64,000 nucleotides of DNA from Paracoccus sp. S1E-3 (GTDB lineage Bacteria > Pseudomonadota > Alphaproteobacteria > Rhodobacterales > Rhodobacteraceae). The first letter of the stretch is position 1, and the number at the start of each line of letters is the position of its first letter. Below the pieces are notes generated by a model. It was not told where the DNA came from and ran no database searches. It was given only the letters and a program-made list of their open reading frames with translations. Shown here in pieces: positions 53,849 to 62,869 of this stretch. The DNA lies in the NCBI RefSeq assembly GCF_013868135.1, contig NZ_JACEMU010000004.1, positions 744,001-808,000 on the forward strand. Reading direction: 5' to 3'. The translations under genes and the position numbers were made by a program.

Positions 53849-55222
53849 TTACTTGTTGAGCGCGCGCAGGACCCGGTCGAGGCTTTCGCCCTGTCGGCTT
53901 GTGTAGGGGGCGTCACGCACCGCATTGTAATAGGCTGATGGGTCATAAGTGGGTATTCCCAGTTGCAGGTCTTTCACCGTCAACACACCCATAGCAGCCA
54001 ATAGTTGATAATGTGCTAACTGCAGATTGGCCTCTGCAGTAATTTTATCCGCCCGCGCCTGCAGCAGCGATTGCTCGGCATCCAGCACATCCAGCGTCGT
54101 CCGCGCACCCAGCGTCGCTTCCTCGCGCACGCCGTCGTAAGCCTGCTGCGCCGCCGCGATCTGTTCGTCCATGGCCCCGATCTGGGCCCGCGCCACGTCG
54201 ATATTGGCCCAGGCATTGCCCACCGCCTCGTTGACCGAGCGCGAGGTGTTCAGCAGCGCCGACCGCGCGGCATCGCGATTCGCCATCGCCTTGCGATGCT
54301 GGGCCGACAGCCGGCCGCCGGAATAGATCCGCTGCGACAGTTCGGCACCCACGGCCAGCTGCTTGTTGTCTTCCTTGTCGATCTGCGCGGTCGCAGTGCC
54401 CGAGAATGTCGGGTTGCGTTCGGCCGCCGCCGCCACGACCGCCAGTTCCGAAGCGGCAACCTCGCGGCTGGCCTGCAGAATGGACGGATGGTTCCGCTGC
54501 GCGGCCTTTCGCGCCGCTTCGACCGAAGCCGGACGCTTGGGCAAAGGCGGCGGCGCGCTCAGGCCCTTCGGGGCTGCGCCGGTGGCGGCAGCATAGCTTT
54601 CGCGGGCGATTTCCAGATCACCCTGGGCCGCCGACAGCGCCGCACGCGCGGCGGCCAGTTGCGCATTGGCCTGGGCCACATCGGTCACGGTGATTTCACC
54701 CACGTCGAAGCGATCCTCGGCGGCCTGCAATTCCTGCCCCAACAGCCGGACCGAGTTCTGTTGCAGCTCGACCTGCTCGGCAGCCGCGCGCACATCCATG
54801 AAGGCCTGCACGGCCCTCAGCAGGATGTCCTGCTCGACCGCCAGCAGCGCATAGCGGGTCGACATCACGGTTTCCTTGGCCATGTCGATCGCCGCCTGCG
54901 AACGCCCGAAATCATAGAGCGTCATGGTGGCGGTCAGTCCCAGCGTCGTCGTCGTCGCCTCGGCGCCGTTGAAATCGGTGAAGTTGTGCCTCAGCGCCCA
55001 ATCAACGACCGGCCGCAGCGCCGACATCGCTGTCGCCACATCTTCGTCGGCGGCGCGCAGAACGGCGCGGTTCTGGTCCAACAGCGCCGAATGGCGATAG
55101 GCCGCCACCAGCGTGTCGCCCAACGTTTCCGCCGCCGCCGGCAGCGCCACGCTGCCCAGCATCACCGCCAGGGCAGCGCGCCCGAGCACCCTGCGGATCC
55201 CGTCTTTCGTGGTCATCATCAT
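53849..55222 (-). CDS. tolC: TolC-family outer membrane channel
   Basis: A 457-residue outer-membrane protein with a signal peptide (about residues 1-31, ending ALPAAA). Two outer-membrane efflux (OEP) repeats of long helices follow (MTLYDFGRSQAAIDMAKETV, TVTDVAQANAQLAAARAALS, GAELSQRIYSGGRLSAQHRK, TTLDVLDAEQSLLQARADKI). GAGGAGG lies 6 bases before the first of three consecutive ATGs. It should form the exit duct for efflux pumps or type I secretion. The coding DNA for the C-terminal part (about 53941-54050) is only about 45% GC by hand count. It follows the PIMT-like gene by 11 bases. Confidence 0.95.
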   Translation of the reverse strand: MMMTTKDGIRRVLGRAALAVMLGSVALPAAAETLGDTLVAAYRHSALLDQNRAVLRAADEDVATAMSALRPVVDWALRHNFTDFNGAEATTTTLGLTATMTLYDFGRSQAAIDMAKETVMSTRYALLAVEQDILLRAVQAFMDVRAAAEQVELQQNSVRLLGQELQAAEDRFDVGEITVTDVAQANAQLAAARAALSAAQGDLEIARESYAAATGAAPKGLSAPPPLPKRPASVEAARKAAQRNHPSILQASREVAASELAVVAAAAERNPTFSGTATAQIDKEDNKQLAVGAELSQRIYSGGRLSAQHRKAMANRDAARSALLNTSRSVNEAVGNAWANIDVARAQIGAMDEQIAAAQQAYDGVREEATLGARTTLDVLDAEQSLLQARADKITAEANLQLAHYQLLAAMGVLTVKDLQLGIPTYDPSAYYNAVRDAPYTSRQGESLDRVLRALNK

Positions 55223-55233
55223 TGCCGGCCTCC

Positions 55234-55887
55234 TCAGAAGACGAATCCTGTCCGCCTGTTGAAACCCGGCAGCACCGGCGCCGAGCCGTTGAACGCGAAG
55301 CGCCAGGTGATTTCGCCATCGATCTTGTAGCCGATCCGGGCGACGCCCAGATTGCCTTCGGCGAAGATCGCCCCGACCCGGCCCCCTTCGGCCAGCTGAT
55401 CGGCGAGCGCCTGCGGCAATTCCTCGATTCCGCCGGCGATCAGGATAACGTCGTAAGGCGCCTGCCCAGGATAGCCCCCGGCCAGTTCGCCGGTCACCAC
55501 CGCCACATTGTCGACGCCCTGTTCGGCCAGGGTCGCCTCGGCCTGAGCGGCCATTTCGGGATGAGATTCCAGCGCCACAACCGCCTGCGCCAGGCGCGCC
55601 ACAACCGCCGCGTCATAGCCGAGGCCCGCGCCCACATTCAGCACCAGTTCGGTCGGCTGGATGTTCAGGCCGTCAAGCATCTTGCCGAAGCTGCGTGGTT
55701 CCAGCAGCCAGCGATCCTGTCCCAGCGGCACGTTTTCGCCGACATAGGCGACCGCCTGACGGGCATCGGGCACGAAGACTTCGCGCGGGACGGTCAGCAT
55801 TGCCTCGATCACCGGGTATTTCGTCACATCATTGGGACGAACCTGCGTGTCCACCATCATGGTGCGCGCCTGAGAGAAATCGACCAT
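55234..55887 (-). CDS. PIMT-family methyltransferase (second copy, divergent)
   Basis: A 217-residue relative of protein-L-isoaspartate methyltransferase, start [20 protein letters not shown]. Motif I is altered to [15 protein letters not shown] (against [13 protein letters not shown] in the Pcm of this window), and the substrate loop reads [20 protein letters not shown] rather than the CGQTISQPS type. SAM may still bind, but isoaspartate repair is uncertain. This form sits beside tolC in Rhodobacteraceae as I recall. The tolC start lies 11 bases downstream, so they share a transcript. Confidence 0.85.
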   Translation of the reverse strand: MVDFSQARTMMVDTQVRPNDVTKYPVIEAMLTVPREVFVPDARQAVAYVGENVPLGQDRWLLEPRSFGKMLDGLNIQPTELVLNVGAGLGYDAAVVARLAQAVVALESHPEMAAQAEATLAEQGVDNVAVVTGELAGGYPGQAPYDVILIAGGIEELPQALADQLAEGGRVGAIFAEGNLGVARIGYKIDGEITWRFAFNGSAPVLPGFNRRTGFVF

Positions 55888-56544
55888 GGAATAACCTTCG
55901 ATCTGCGTTGCCCTTTCTTGACACAGAATGGCAGCGGGGCGCAACGCACGGATTGCCGGGCGCAACGGCCAGGCGGTGGATCATGGCCGAGTGCGCGCGC
56001 CCGCGCCGAAATCAGGCCCTCTCGGGCAAAGGAGAAGGCCCGGAGGCCGCATATCGCGCGCCTGTCGTGATCCTGCGGCCCTGGCACAGCAATCCGCGGC
56101 GGCTGGAAATCGTCCTGCAGACCAGGGCCCCGCCCGTGCGGCCGGCCAGCACCCCACAGAGCAATGCGGTTCAGGCTTTTACCGTCTCGCCGGGCTGCGA
56201 CACCACAGCCTGCGCTGCACCTGCCCTTCAGCAAACGGGTTCCATGGTCCATTCGCGGTCTATTCGCTGGCAACCGTTTCCTTATGCCGCCCGACCGCAA
56301 GTCGCAGGTTCCCGGCCTCCCCGCGCATCAGGACAGCGGGGCCGCGCCGCTACTGCCCGGCTGCTCAACATAGGCTTCCGCGACGATGGGCGGCTTCGAT
56401 CCGCCTCGCGCAGCCCGGTTTTCCTCGGCATGGCGCCCTGCCTCTGCCGGCAAACCGCAACCAGGGGAATTTTGGCGCGTCGCTGCGAAACCCGCCTTGC
56501 GGGCGGGCGTTGCATCGGGTAGGTCAATCGCACCTCAGACCGGC
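55888..56544. other. Gene-poor region between the PIMT-like gene and tRNA-Cys
   Basis: No credible coding region was found in these 657 bases. Several frames are open on both strands, but none has a ribosome-binding site, a protein-like composition or a recognisable motif. One frame even runs through the tRNA. It must contain the promoters for the PIMT-like gene (minus) and tRNA-Cys (plus). Confidence 0.5.
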
Positions 56545-56618
56545 GGTGGGTTGGCGGAGAGGTTACGCACCGGATTGCAAATCCGTGAAGACCGGTTCGA
56601 TTCCGGTACCCACCTCCA
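56545..56618 (+). tRNA. tRNA-Cys (GCA anticodon)
   Basis: Complete cloverleaf: acceptor GGTGGGT pairs with ACCCACC. The anticodon loop is TTGCAAA (anticodon GCA) on stem CGGA/TCCG, and the T arm is CCGGT/ACCGG-type around TTCGATT. Discriminator is U73, the cysteine identity base, followed by an encoded CCA (56616-56618). The waaA gene follows immediately. Confidence 0.97.
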
Positions 56619-56653
56619 GCGCCTCCCCCCTGCCCCGAACCGGATGGAACCTG

Positions 56654-57910
56654 TTGCTGTATCGCGGCGCATCCTGGCTGGCGGGCGCATTGCTGCCGCC
56701 CTTCGCCTCGGGCGATCTGGCCGAAAGGCTGGTGCTTGATCCTGCGCAACCCGATGAGGCGGCGCCGATCTGGCTGCATGGTGCCAGCGTGGGCGAACTG
56801 ATGTCGGCGCGCCCGGTGATCGAGGCGCTCGTCCGCCGGTGCCCGCTGCTCTTGACCACCAACACCACCACCGGCCGGGCGCTGGCGCAAGACTGGGGAA
56901 TGCGGGCGCGGCTCGCGCCCCTCGATACGCCGCAATCGCTGCGCCGCTTTCTGGCGCGCTTTCGCCCGCGTGTGGCGGTCACCCTGGAGAACGAACTTTG
57001 GCCCAACCGCTCGGCCCTGCTGGCGGCGGCGGGGGTCAAGCAGATCGTGATCGGGGCGCGGATGTCGGAACGCTCGGCCCGGAGATGGGCGCGGCTGCCC
57101 TGGCTGATCGGGCCGATGCTGGGCCGCATCGACGGGCTGTCGGCGCAGGATCTGGGCAGCGAGGAGCGGCTGACCCGGCTGGGGCTGCCCGATCGCGCGT
57201 TGTTGCCGCGCATGCAGCTGAAGCTGCTGGCCCCGGCGCGCAGCACGCCGGGACCCCAGCCCGAAACCCGCGACCGCACCATTCTGGCCGCCTCGACGCA
57301 TGAGGGCGAGGAGGGCGCGATCCTCGATGCCTTCATGGCGGCGCGCCGCGCGCTCGGCGGCGGCTTGCGCCTGATCATCGCCCCGCGTCACCCGGCCCGC
57401 GCCGATGAGGTCGCCGGAATGATGGCGCAGCGCGGCCTTGCCCCGGCGCGGCGATCGCTGGGCGCGGATGAAACCGCGCCGATCCTGCTGGCCGACACCC
57501 TGGGCGAGATGGCGCGCTGGTATGACGCGGCATCGATCTGCATCACCGGCGGCTCGCTGGTGGCCAAGGGCGGCCATACCCCGTGGGAGCCTGCGGCCCA
57601 TCGCTGCGCCATCCTGCACGGCCCCCATGTTTCGAATTTCGCCGAAGATTACGCCCTTCTTCATGCCGTAGGCGGGGCAGAGACCCTGCCCGTCCATGCC
57701 GGCGCGACGCTTGGACGGCTGGCCGCGGACCCTGCTGCTGCGGGGCGGATGGGCGCCAATGCCCACGCGCTGCTGCACAAGCGCGCCGGCGATGCGGCGC
57801 CGCTGGTGGCGGCGATCCTGGCGGCGGCCGGCCTATCTGCCCAGACGGTCGATTTCCCGACAGCTGAAAGCATTGCAGCGGCCGCAGCGGATACCGATAT
57901 ATTGCCCTGA
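56654..57910 (+). CDS. waaA: 3-deoxy-D-manno-octulosonic acid (Kdo) transferase
   Basis: Inner-membrane glycosyltransferase that adds Kdo to lipid A. Family motifs are IWLHGASVGEL (with the catalytic Glu), LENELWPNRSALLAAAGV, ASTHEGEEGAI, and TGGSLVAKGGHTPWEPAAH. No in-frame ATG lies between the tRNA-Cys end and the GASVGE motif. The first in-frame Met (LMSARP) would remove the N-terminus, so a TTG at 56654 (after GGATGG) is taken as the start, giving 418 residues. CTG at 56651 or 56657 is possible. The gene may depend partly on the tRNA promoter. Confidence 0.85.
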   Translation: MLYRGASWLAGALLPPFASGDLAERLVLDPAQPDEAAPIWLHGASVGELMSARPVIEALVRRCPLLLTTNTTTGRALAQDWGMRARLAPLDTPQSLRRFLARFRPRVAVTLENELWPNRSALLAAAGVKQIVIGARMSERSARRWARLPWLIGPMLGRIDGLSAQDLGSEERLTRLGLPDRALLPRMQLKLLAPARSTPGPQPETRDRTILAASTHEGEEGAILDAFMAARRALGGGLRLIIAPRHPARADEVAGMMAQRGLAPARRSLGADETAPILLADTLGEMARWYDAASICITGGSLVAKGGHTPWEPAAHRCAILHGPHVSNFAEDYALLHAVGGAETLPVHAGATLGRLAADPAAAGRMGANAHALLHKRAGDAAPLVAAILAAAGLSAQTVDFPTAESIAAAAADTDILP

Positions 57911-57923
57911 AAGGACTGATATC

Positions 57924-58325
57924 GTGATCCATTACGCCCTGACCTGCGAGAAGACCCACCGTTTCGACGGCTGGTTCGCCTCATCCGACGCCTTCGAATC
58001 GCAGCGCGATTCGGGGCAGGTCCACTGTGCGGTCTGCGGCAGCCTCCAGGTCGACCGGGCGCTGATGGCCCCGGCCGTCACCGCCCGCGAACCTGCCCTG
58101 CAGAGCAGCGAAAAGACCGCACTGGAACAACTGCGCGACCATATCGAGACCAGCTCGGACTATGTCGGCCTGCGCTTTGCCGAGGAGGCCCGCGCCATGC
58201 ATGAGGGCCGCAGCGAGTCGCGCGCCATCTATGGCGAGGCCCGCCCCGATGATGCCCGCGCGCTGATCGAGGACGGCGTGCCCATCGCCCCCCTGCCCTT
58301 CATCCCGAAACGGCAGACGAACTGA
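57924..58325 (+). CDS. DUF1178 zinc-ribbon-like protein
   Basis: A 133-residue DUF1178 protein with a GTG start (AAAGGA upstream). It opens IHYALTCEKTHRFDGWFASS and has the paired cysteines VHCAVCGSLQVDRALMAP. With Cys8 these suggest a metal-binding treble. The C-terminal half contains FAEEARAMHEGRSESRAIYG, EARPDDARALIEDGVPIAPL and PF, all typical. The family's function is unknown. It lies 13 bases after waaA and is followed by a strong terminator. Confidence 0.9.
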   Translation: MIHYALTCEKTHRFDGWFASSDAFESQRDSGQVHCAVCGSLQVDRALMAPAVTAREPALQSSEKTALEQLRDHIETSSDYVGLRFAEEARAMHEGRSESRAIYGEARPDDARALIEDGVPIAPLPFIPKRQTN

Positions 58326-58337
58326 CGCACGGCCAGC

Positions 58338-58371
58338 AAAACGGCCGGAGCGCCCGCGTTCCGGCCGTTTT
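58338..58371. terminator. Strong terminator after the waaA-DUF1178 unit
   Basis: A perfect 12-base stem (AAAACGGCCGGA / TCCGGCCGTTTT) with a 10-base loop, A run before and T run after. It can serve both the DUF1178 gene and the convergent FAH-family gene. Confidence 0.9.
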
Positions 58372-58388
58372 GCATGTTGGAACCGCGC

Positions 58389-59087
58389 CTAGTCGGGATC
58401 GGTGAAGGTCACGCTGACCGGGGCCAGCCCCTCGACATCGCCGACCAGATGGTTGCCCGGCCCCACCGGCCCCACCCCCGCCGGAGTGCCGGTCATCACC
58501 ACGTCGCCGGGCGCCAGATGATACAGATGCGACAGCCGCGACAGCAGTTCGGGAATCGACCAGACCATGTCGGTCAGGGCGGAATCCTGCCGCAGATCAC
58601 CGTCCAGCCGCAGCCGGATGCGCCGATCGCTCAGCGGGCCGAAATCCGCCGCCTTGGTCACCGGCCCGATGATCGCCGATTCCTCGACATCCTTGGCCAT
58701 GTCCCAGGGCTGCCGGTTCTCCTTGGCATAATTCTGCAGATCGCGCCGGGTCATATCGAGACCCACCGCATAGCCATAGACGGCATCGGCGGCCTCGGCT
58801 TCGGTGGCCTTGAACAGCGGTTTGCCGACCATCACGCACAGCTCGACCTCGTAATGATAGTCCGAGGTGCCGGGCGGATAATTGCTCTCCATCCCGGAGG
58901 GCAGGAACGCCAGTGCCGATTTGGTGAAGAAGATCGGCTGTTCGCGATTGACCTCGCCGCCCATCTCGGCGGCGTGGGCGGCATAGTTCTTGCCGACGCA
59001 GAAGATGCGGTGAATCGGATAGCGGCCGGCCTCGCCCTGCACCGGCAGCGCCGGCCAGGGAGGCGAGGGGAACAGATTAGCGGTCAT
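58389..59087 (-). CDS. Fumarylacetoacetate hydrolase-family protein
   Basis: A 232-residue FAH-fold enzyme close to YcgM/FahD1-type acylpyruvases or decarboxylases. Core motifs are IFCVGKNYAAHAAEMGGEV, the metal-binding DYHYEVELCVMVGKP, GYAVGLDMTRRDLQNYAKEN and VVMTGTPAGVGPVGPG. The HxxE-x-E metal site is present in HYEVEL. It stands between ptsP and the terminator, 39 bases after ptsP region start on the minus strand. The substrate (acylpyruvate, oxaloacetate or a catabolic 2-oxo-3-enoate) cannot be read from sequence. Confidence 0.9.
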   Translation of the reverse strand: MTANLFPSPPWPALPVQGEAGRYPIHRIFCVGKNYAAHAAEMGGEVNREQPIFFTKSALAFLPSGMESNYPPGTSDYHYEVELCVMVGKPLFKATEAEAADAVYGYAVGLDMTRRDLQNYAKENRQPWDMAKDVEESAIIGPVTKAADFGPLSDRRIRLRLDGDLRQDSALTDMVWSIPELLSRLSHLYHLAPGDVVMTGTPAGVGPVGPGNHLVGDVEGLAPVSVTFTDPD

Positions 59088-59126
59088 GTAAGCTCCTCGT
59101 GATACCGGCGAAGCCTAACGCGGGCG

Positions 59127-61376
59127 TCACAGCTGCGCCAGAAATTCCGTCACCGCGCGGCGCACCGGCTGCGCCGTGGCGCGGGCGTTGTCGACCACGT
59201 CGCGCAGCTCCTCCAGGCTGATCTGGCGGATCAGATGCTTGACCGGCCCGATCGAGGCTGGCCGCATCGACAGCCGCCGGATGCCGAGCGCGGCAAAGGT
59301 CAGCGCCTCGACCGGGCGGCCGGCATCCTCGCCACAGAACGACAGCGGCACGTCGGCCTCGGCGCAGCGGGCGATGATCTGGTCCAGCAGCGACAGGAAC
59401 GGCTCGCTCAGCGTGTCGTAGCGGCGGCGGACCAGTTCGTTCTCGCGGTCGGCAGCGAAGAAGAACTGCTTCAGGTCATTGCCGCCGATGGACACGAAAT
59501 CACAGGCACGGAAGAAGCTGAGCGGCGCGAAGGCCAGCGAGGGCGTCTCCAGCATCGTGCCAACGCGGATATCCAGCGGCAGGCCCCGGCCCAGCCGTTG
59601 TTCGCGCGCGATTTCCTCCATCAGCATCTTCTGCGCCGCTTCGAACTCGCCCGGCTCGGCGACGAAGGGGAACATGACATGCAGCGGGCGGCCGACAGCG
59701 GCGCGGATCAGCGCCTGAAGCTGCATCCGGAGCACACCGCGCTTGTCCAGCCCGACCCGGATCGCGCGCCAGCCCATCGCCGGGTTCGGCTCGTCCTGCG
59801 GCTTCATATAGGGCAGCACCTTGTCCGAGCCGATATCCAGCGTGCGGAACACCACCGGCCGCCCATTGGCGGCATCCATGACGCGCGTATAAAGCGCCGC
59901 GAGTTCCGACCGGCGCGGCACCCGTGTCCGGGTCAGGAACTGCAATTCGGTGCGGAACAGCCCCACCCCTTCGGCGCCCGAGCTTTCCATGCTGGGCAGA
60001 TCGGCCATCAGCCCCGCATTCATGTGCAGCTCGATTTTCGTGCCGCAAAGCGTGGTCGCCGGCAGATCGCGCAGGCCGGCATAGCGCTTCTGCGCCTCGG
60101 CCTGCATGGCGATCTTGTCGCGGAAGGCGGCGGCGACGCTGTCCTCGGGGCGCAGATGAACGACGCCCACATCGCCATCGACCAGAATGGCGTCGCCGTT
60201 CAGCGCCTCCGAGGTGATGCGCCCGGCATGAATCACCAGCGGGATCGCCAGCGCCCGGGCGACAATCGCCGCGTGGCTGCCGACGCTGCCTTCTTCCAGC
60301 ACCACGCCCTTCAGCTTGCGGCCGTAATCCAGCAATTCCGCCGGCCCGATATTGCGCGCGACGAGGATCGGGTTTTCCGGCATCTCGGCCCCGGTATCGC
60401 TGCCCTGCCCGGTCAGGATCCGCAGCAGCCGGTTCGACAGATCGTCGAGATCGTGCAGCCGGTCGCGCAGGTAAGGATCGGCCGCCATTTCCAGCCGCGC
60501 GCGGGCCTGCGACTGCTCCTTCTCGACCGCCGCCTCGGCTGACAGGCCAAGGTCGATGTCTTCCTCCATCCGTTTCAGCCAGGATCGCGAATGGGCGAAC
60601 ATGCGGTAGGCTTCCAGAACCTGCGCGTGGTCGCCCTCATCGCTCATGTCGGCATCGGCCAGCAGCTTGTTCACGCGCGAGCGCAGCGTTTCGACGCCTT
60701 CCAGCAGGCGCTTCTTTTCGCGTACGGGATCGTCACCGACCGGGTTGGCCACGACCACGCGCGGCTCGTGCAGCCAGACCCGGCCCTCGGCTGCGCCTTC
60801 CTGCGCGCCGGTGCCACGGAACATGCTGGGGAAGCGATGGGCCTGCGGCATCCGCTCGTCCAGATTGCCCAGAAACGCGCCCAGCTCGGCCATTTCGGCC
60901 AGCACCATGGCGACGACCTCCAGCCCGTAGACATCATCCTCGGTGAACTGCCGCGCCTCGCGCGACTGCACGACCAGCACGCCCAACTTGTCGCCGACGC
61001 GCTGGATCGGCACGCCGAGGAAGCTGGAATAGACCTCCTCGCCGGTCTCGGGCATGAAGCGGAAGCCGGGCTCGGCGGGGGCATTGGCGGTGTTCACATG
61101 CCGGCCGGTGCGCGCCACCCGGCCCACCAGTCCCTCGCCCAGACGCAGCCGGGTCTTGTGGACCGCCGCCGCCTTCAGCCCCTCGGTCGCCGACAGTTCC
61201 AGCGTATCGGCATCGCGGAACAGATAGATCGAACACACCTCGGTCGCCATCGAATCGGCGATGTGATGGGTGATCTGGTCAAGCCTGTCCTGGCTGCCGC
61301 CGGGGGCCGCCAGGGTATCGCGCAACCGCCGCAGCAGCCGTCTTGAATCACTGTCCTTGCGTAGCGCCATAGCCAC
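59127..61376 (-). CDS. ptsP: PEP-protein phosphotransferase, nitrogen PTS enzyme I (GAF-EI)
   Basis: A 749-residue EI-Ntr. The N-terminal GAF domain (about 18-165, which senses glutamine in other species) leads to the EI N-domain with the phosphorylated His in VGSHAAIVARAL (about residue 365). The PEP-binding domain follows (TGLFRTELQFL-type segment, ALGIRRLSMRPASIG). It passes phosphate from PEP to NPr and EIIA-Ntr, signalling carbon/nitrogen balance. Those partners are not in the window. It lies 26 bases behind lysC. Two in-frame starts (61376, 61370) are possible. Confidence 0.95.
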   Translation of the reverse strand: MAMALRKDSDSRRLLRRLRDTLAAPGGSQDRLDQITHHIADSMATEVCSIYLFRDADTLELSATEGLKAAAVHKTRLRLGEGLVGRVARTGRHVNTANAPAEPGFRFMPETGEEVYSSFLGVPIQRVGDKLGVLVVQSREARQFTEDDVYGLEVVAMVLAEMAELGAFLGNLDERMPQAHRFPSMFRGTGAQEGAAEGRVWLHEPRVVVANPVGDDPVREKKRLLEGVETLRSRVNKLLADADMSDEGDHAQVLEAYRMFAHSRSWLKRMEEDIDLGLSAEAAVEKEQSQARARLEMAADPYLRDRLHDLDDLSNRLLRILTGQGSDTGAEMPENPILVARNIGPAELLDYGRKLKGVVLEEGSVGSHAAIVARALAIPLVIHAGRITSEALNGDAILVDGDVGVVHLRPEDSVAAAFRDKIAMQAEAQKRYAGLRDLPATTLCGTKIELHMNAGLMADLPSMESSGAEGVGLFRTELQFLTRTRVPRRSELAALYTRVMDAANGRPVVFRTLDIGSDKVLPYMKPQDEPNPAMGWRAIRVGLDKRGVLRMQLQALIRAAVGRPLHVMFPFVAEPGEFEAAQKMLMEEIAREQRLGRGLPLDIRVGTMLETPSLAFAPLSFFRACDFVSIGGNDLKQFFFAADRENELVRRRYDTLSEPFLSLLDQIIARCAEADVPLSFCGEDAGRPVEALTFAALGIRRLSMRPASIGPVKHLIRQISLEELRDVVDNARATAQPVRRAVTEFLAQL

Positions 61377-61402
61377 CTGCCATCGTCGCCCGCGCGACGG
61401 TA

Positions 61403-62662
61403 TTATGCGGTTTTTTCCAGTTCAAACGCATCATGCAGCGCCTGCACGGCCAACTCCATGTATTTGCGGTCGATGAGGACGGAAATCTTGATCTCGGATG
61501 TCGAGATCACCTTGATGTTGATGTTTTCATCAGCCAGCGCGCGGAACATGCGCGCCGCGACCCCGGCATGCGACCGCATCCCGATGCCGACGACGCTGAC
61601 CTTGGCCACATCGGTGTCCACGACCAGATCGTCATACTGGATATGACCCGCCTTGCGGGCATCCTCCATGGCCTTCTTCGCCCGCTCGACCTGATTGATC
61701 GGGCAGGAGAAGGTCATGTCGGTCACCGAACCGGGGTGATCCTCGTAATCCTTTTCCGAGATGTTCTGGACAATCATGTCCACATTCACGCCGCCTTCCG
61801 CGAGCGGCGCGAAGATGGCGGCGGAAATGCCGGGGCGGTCCTCGACCGTAACCAGGGTGATCTTGGCTTCATCGCGCGAGAAGGCGACGCCGGAGACGAC
61901 TTTCGATTCCATGATTTCATCCTCATCGCAGACCAGGGTGCCGGAATTTTCGTCCGTATCCTCGAAGGAAGACAGCACCCGCAGGCGGACATTATAGCGC
62001 ATCGCCAGCTCGACCGAGCGGGTCTGCAGAACCTTCGCCCCAAGGCTGGCGAGTTCCAGCATCTCCTCGAAGGCGATGCGGTCCAGCTTGCGGGCCTTGG
62101 AGGTGATGCGCGGATCGGTCGTATAGACCCCGTCGACATCGGTATAGATATCGCAGCGCTCGGCCTCGAAGGCGGCGGCGAAGGCGACGGCGGTGGTGTC
62201 CGAGCCGCCGCGCCCCAGCGTGGTCACGCGGCCATCCTCGGCCACGCCCTGAAAGCCCGCGACCACGGCGACCTTCATGCCTTCGGTGAACTTGCGATCA
62301 ATATTGTCGCGCGGGATCGACACGAAGCGCGCCGCCGAATGGGCCGAGGTCGTATTGATCGGCACCTGCCAGCCCTGCCAGCTGCGGGCGGGCACATCCA
62401 TTTCCTGCAGGGTCAGCGCCATCAGGCCGGCGGTGACATTCTCGCCCGAACTGACCACTGCGTCATATTCGCGGGCGTCGAACAGCGGCGAGGTCTGTTC
62501 GACCCAGCCGACCAGTTCATTGGTCTTGCCCGACATGGCGCTGACGATGACGATGACGTCATAACCGCGTTCGACCTCGCGCCGGACCTTCTGGGCGGCG
62601 TTGCGGATCCGGTCGAGATCGGCGACCGATGTGCCGCCGAATTTCATCACCAGCAAGGGCAT
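61403..62662 (-). CDS. lysC: Aspartate kinase
   Basis: A 419-residue aspartokinase for the lysine/threonine/methionine (and diaminopimelate) pathway. It starts MPLLVMKFGGTSVADLDRI, with GGAGGG before the ATG at 62662; the 16 upstream codons are not typical. Kinase segments include VSAMSGKTNELVGWV, VTTLGRGGSDTTAVAFA and DVDGVYTTDPRI. Two C-terminal ACT domains (VEDRPGISAAIFAPLAEGGV and VGIGMRSHAGVAARMFRALA) provide feedback inhibition. No lysine riboswitch or leader peptide was seen upstream. It leads the lysC-ptsP unit. Confidence 0.96.
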   Translation of the reverse strand: MPLLVMKFGGTSVADLDRIRNAAQKVRREVERGYDVIVIVSAMSGKTNELVGWVEQTSPLFDAREYDAVVSSGENVTAGLMALTLQEMDVPARSWQGWQVPINTTSAHSAARFVSIPRDNIDRKFTEGMKVAVVAGFQGVAEDGRVTTLGRGGSDTTAVAFAAAFEAERCDIYTDVDGVYTTDPRITSKARKLDRIAFEEMLELASLGAKVLQTRSVELAMRYNVRLRVLSSFEDTDENSGTLVCDEDEIMESKVVSGVAFSRDEAKITLVTVEDRPGISAAIFAPLAEGGVNVDMIVQNISEKDYEDHPGSVTDMTFSCPINQVERAKKAMEDARKAGHIQYDDLVVDTDVAKVSVVGIGMRSHAGVAARMFRALADENINIKVISTSEIKISVLIDRKYMELAVQALHDAFELEKTA

Positions 62663-62869
62663 GCTGTCCCTCCATTCCCCAGCCAGTGGGGGAGCCTTGA
62701 AAACGGCCACTTTCTAGGGCGACACCGGGATACACGCAAGGCCGCGCTGACCGGGGCGCAGAAAAAAGCCCGCGAGGGGGCGGTTTATCCCACGCGGCCC
62801 ATGTCGCCGCGCAGGCAGATGGCCTACCATCCGAAAAGTCCGGGCCGCCCAGGACGAGGAAAAAAACGA

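Noticed and set aside
55928..56653. Plus-strand frame extending waaA upstream by about 240 codons
   Set aside because: It reads straight through tRNA-Cys and has no protein-like features before the waaA N-terminal segment.
62663..62869. Possible lysine riboswitch or leader peptide upstream of lysC
   Set aside because: The gap shows no multi-stem aptamer-like arrangement, no Lys-codon-rich leader and no attenuator hairpin before the lysC ATG.
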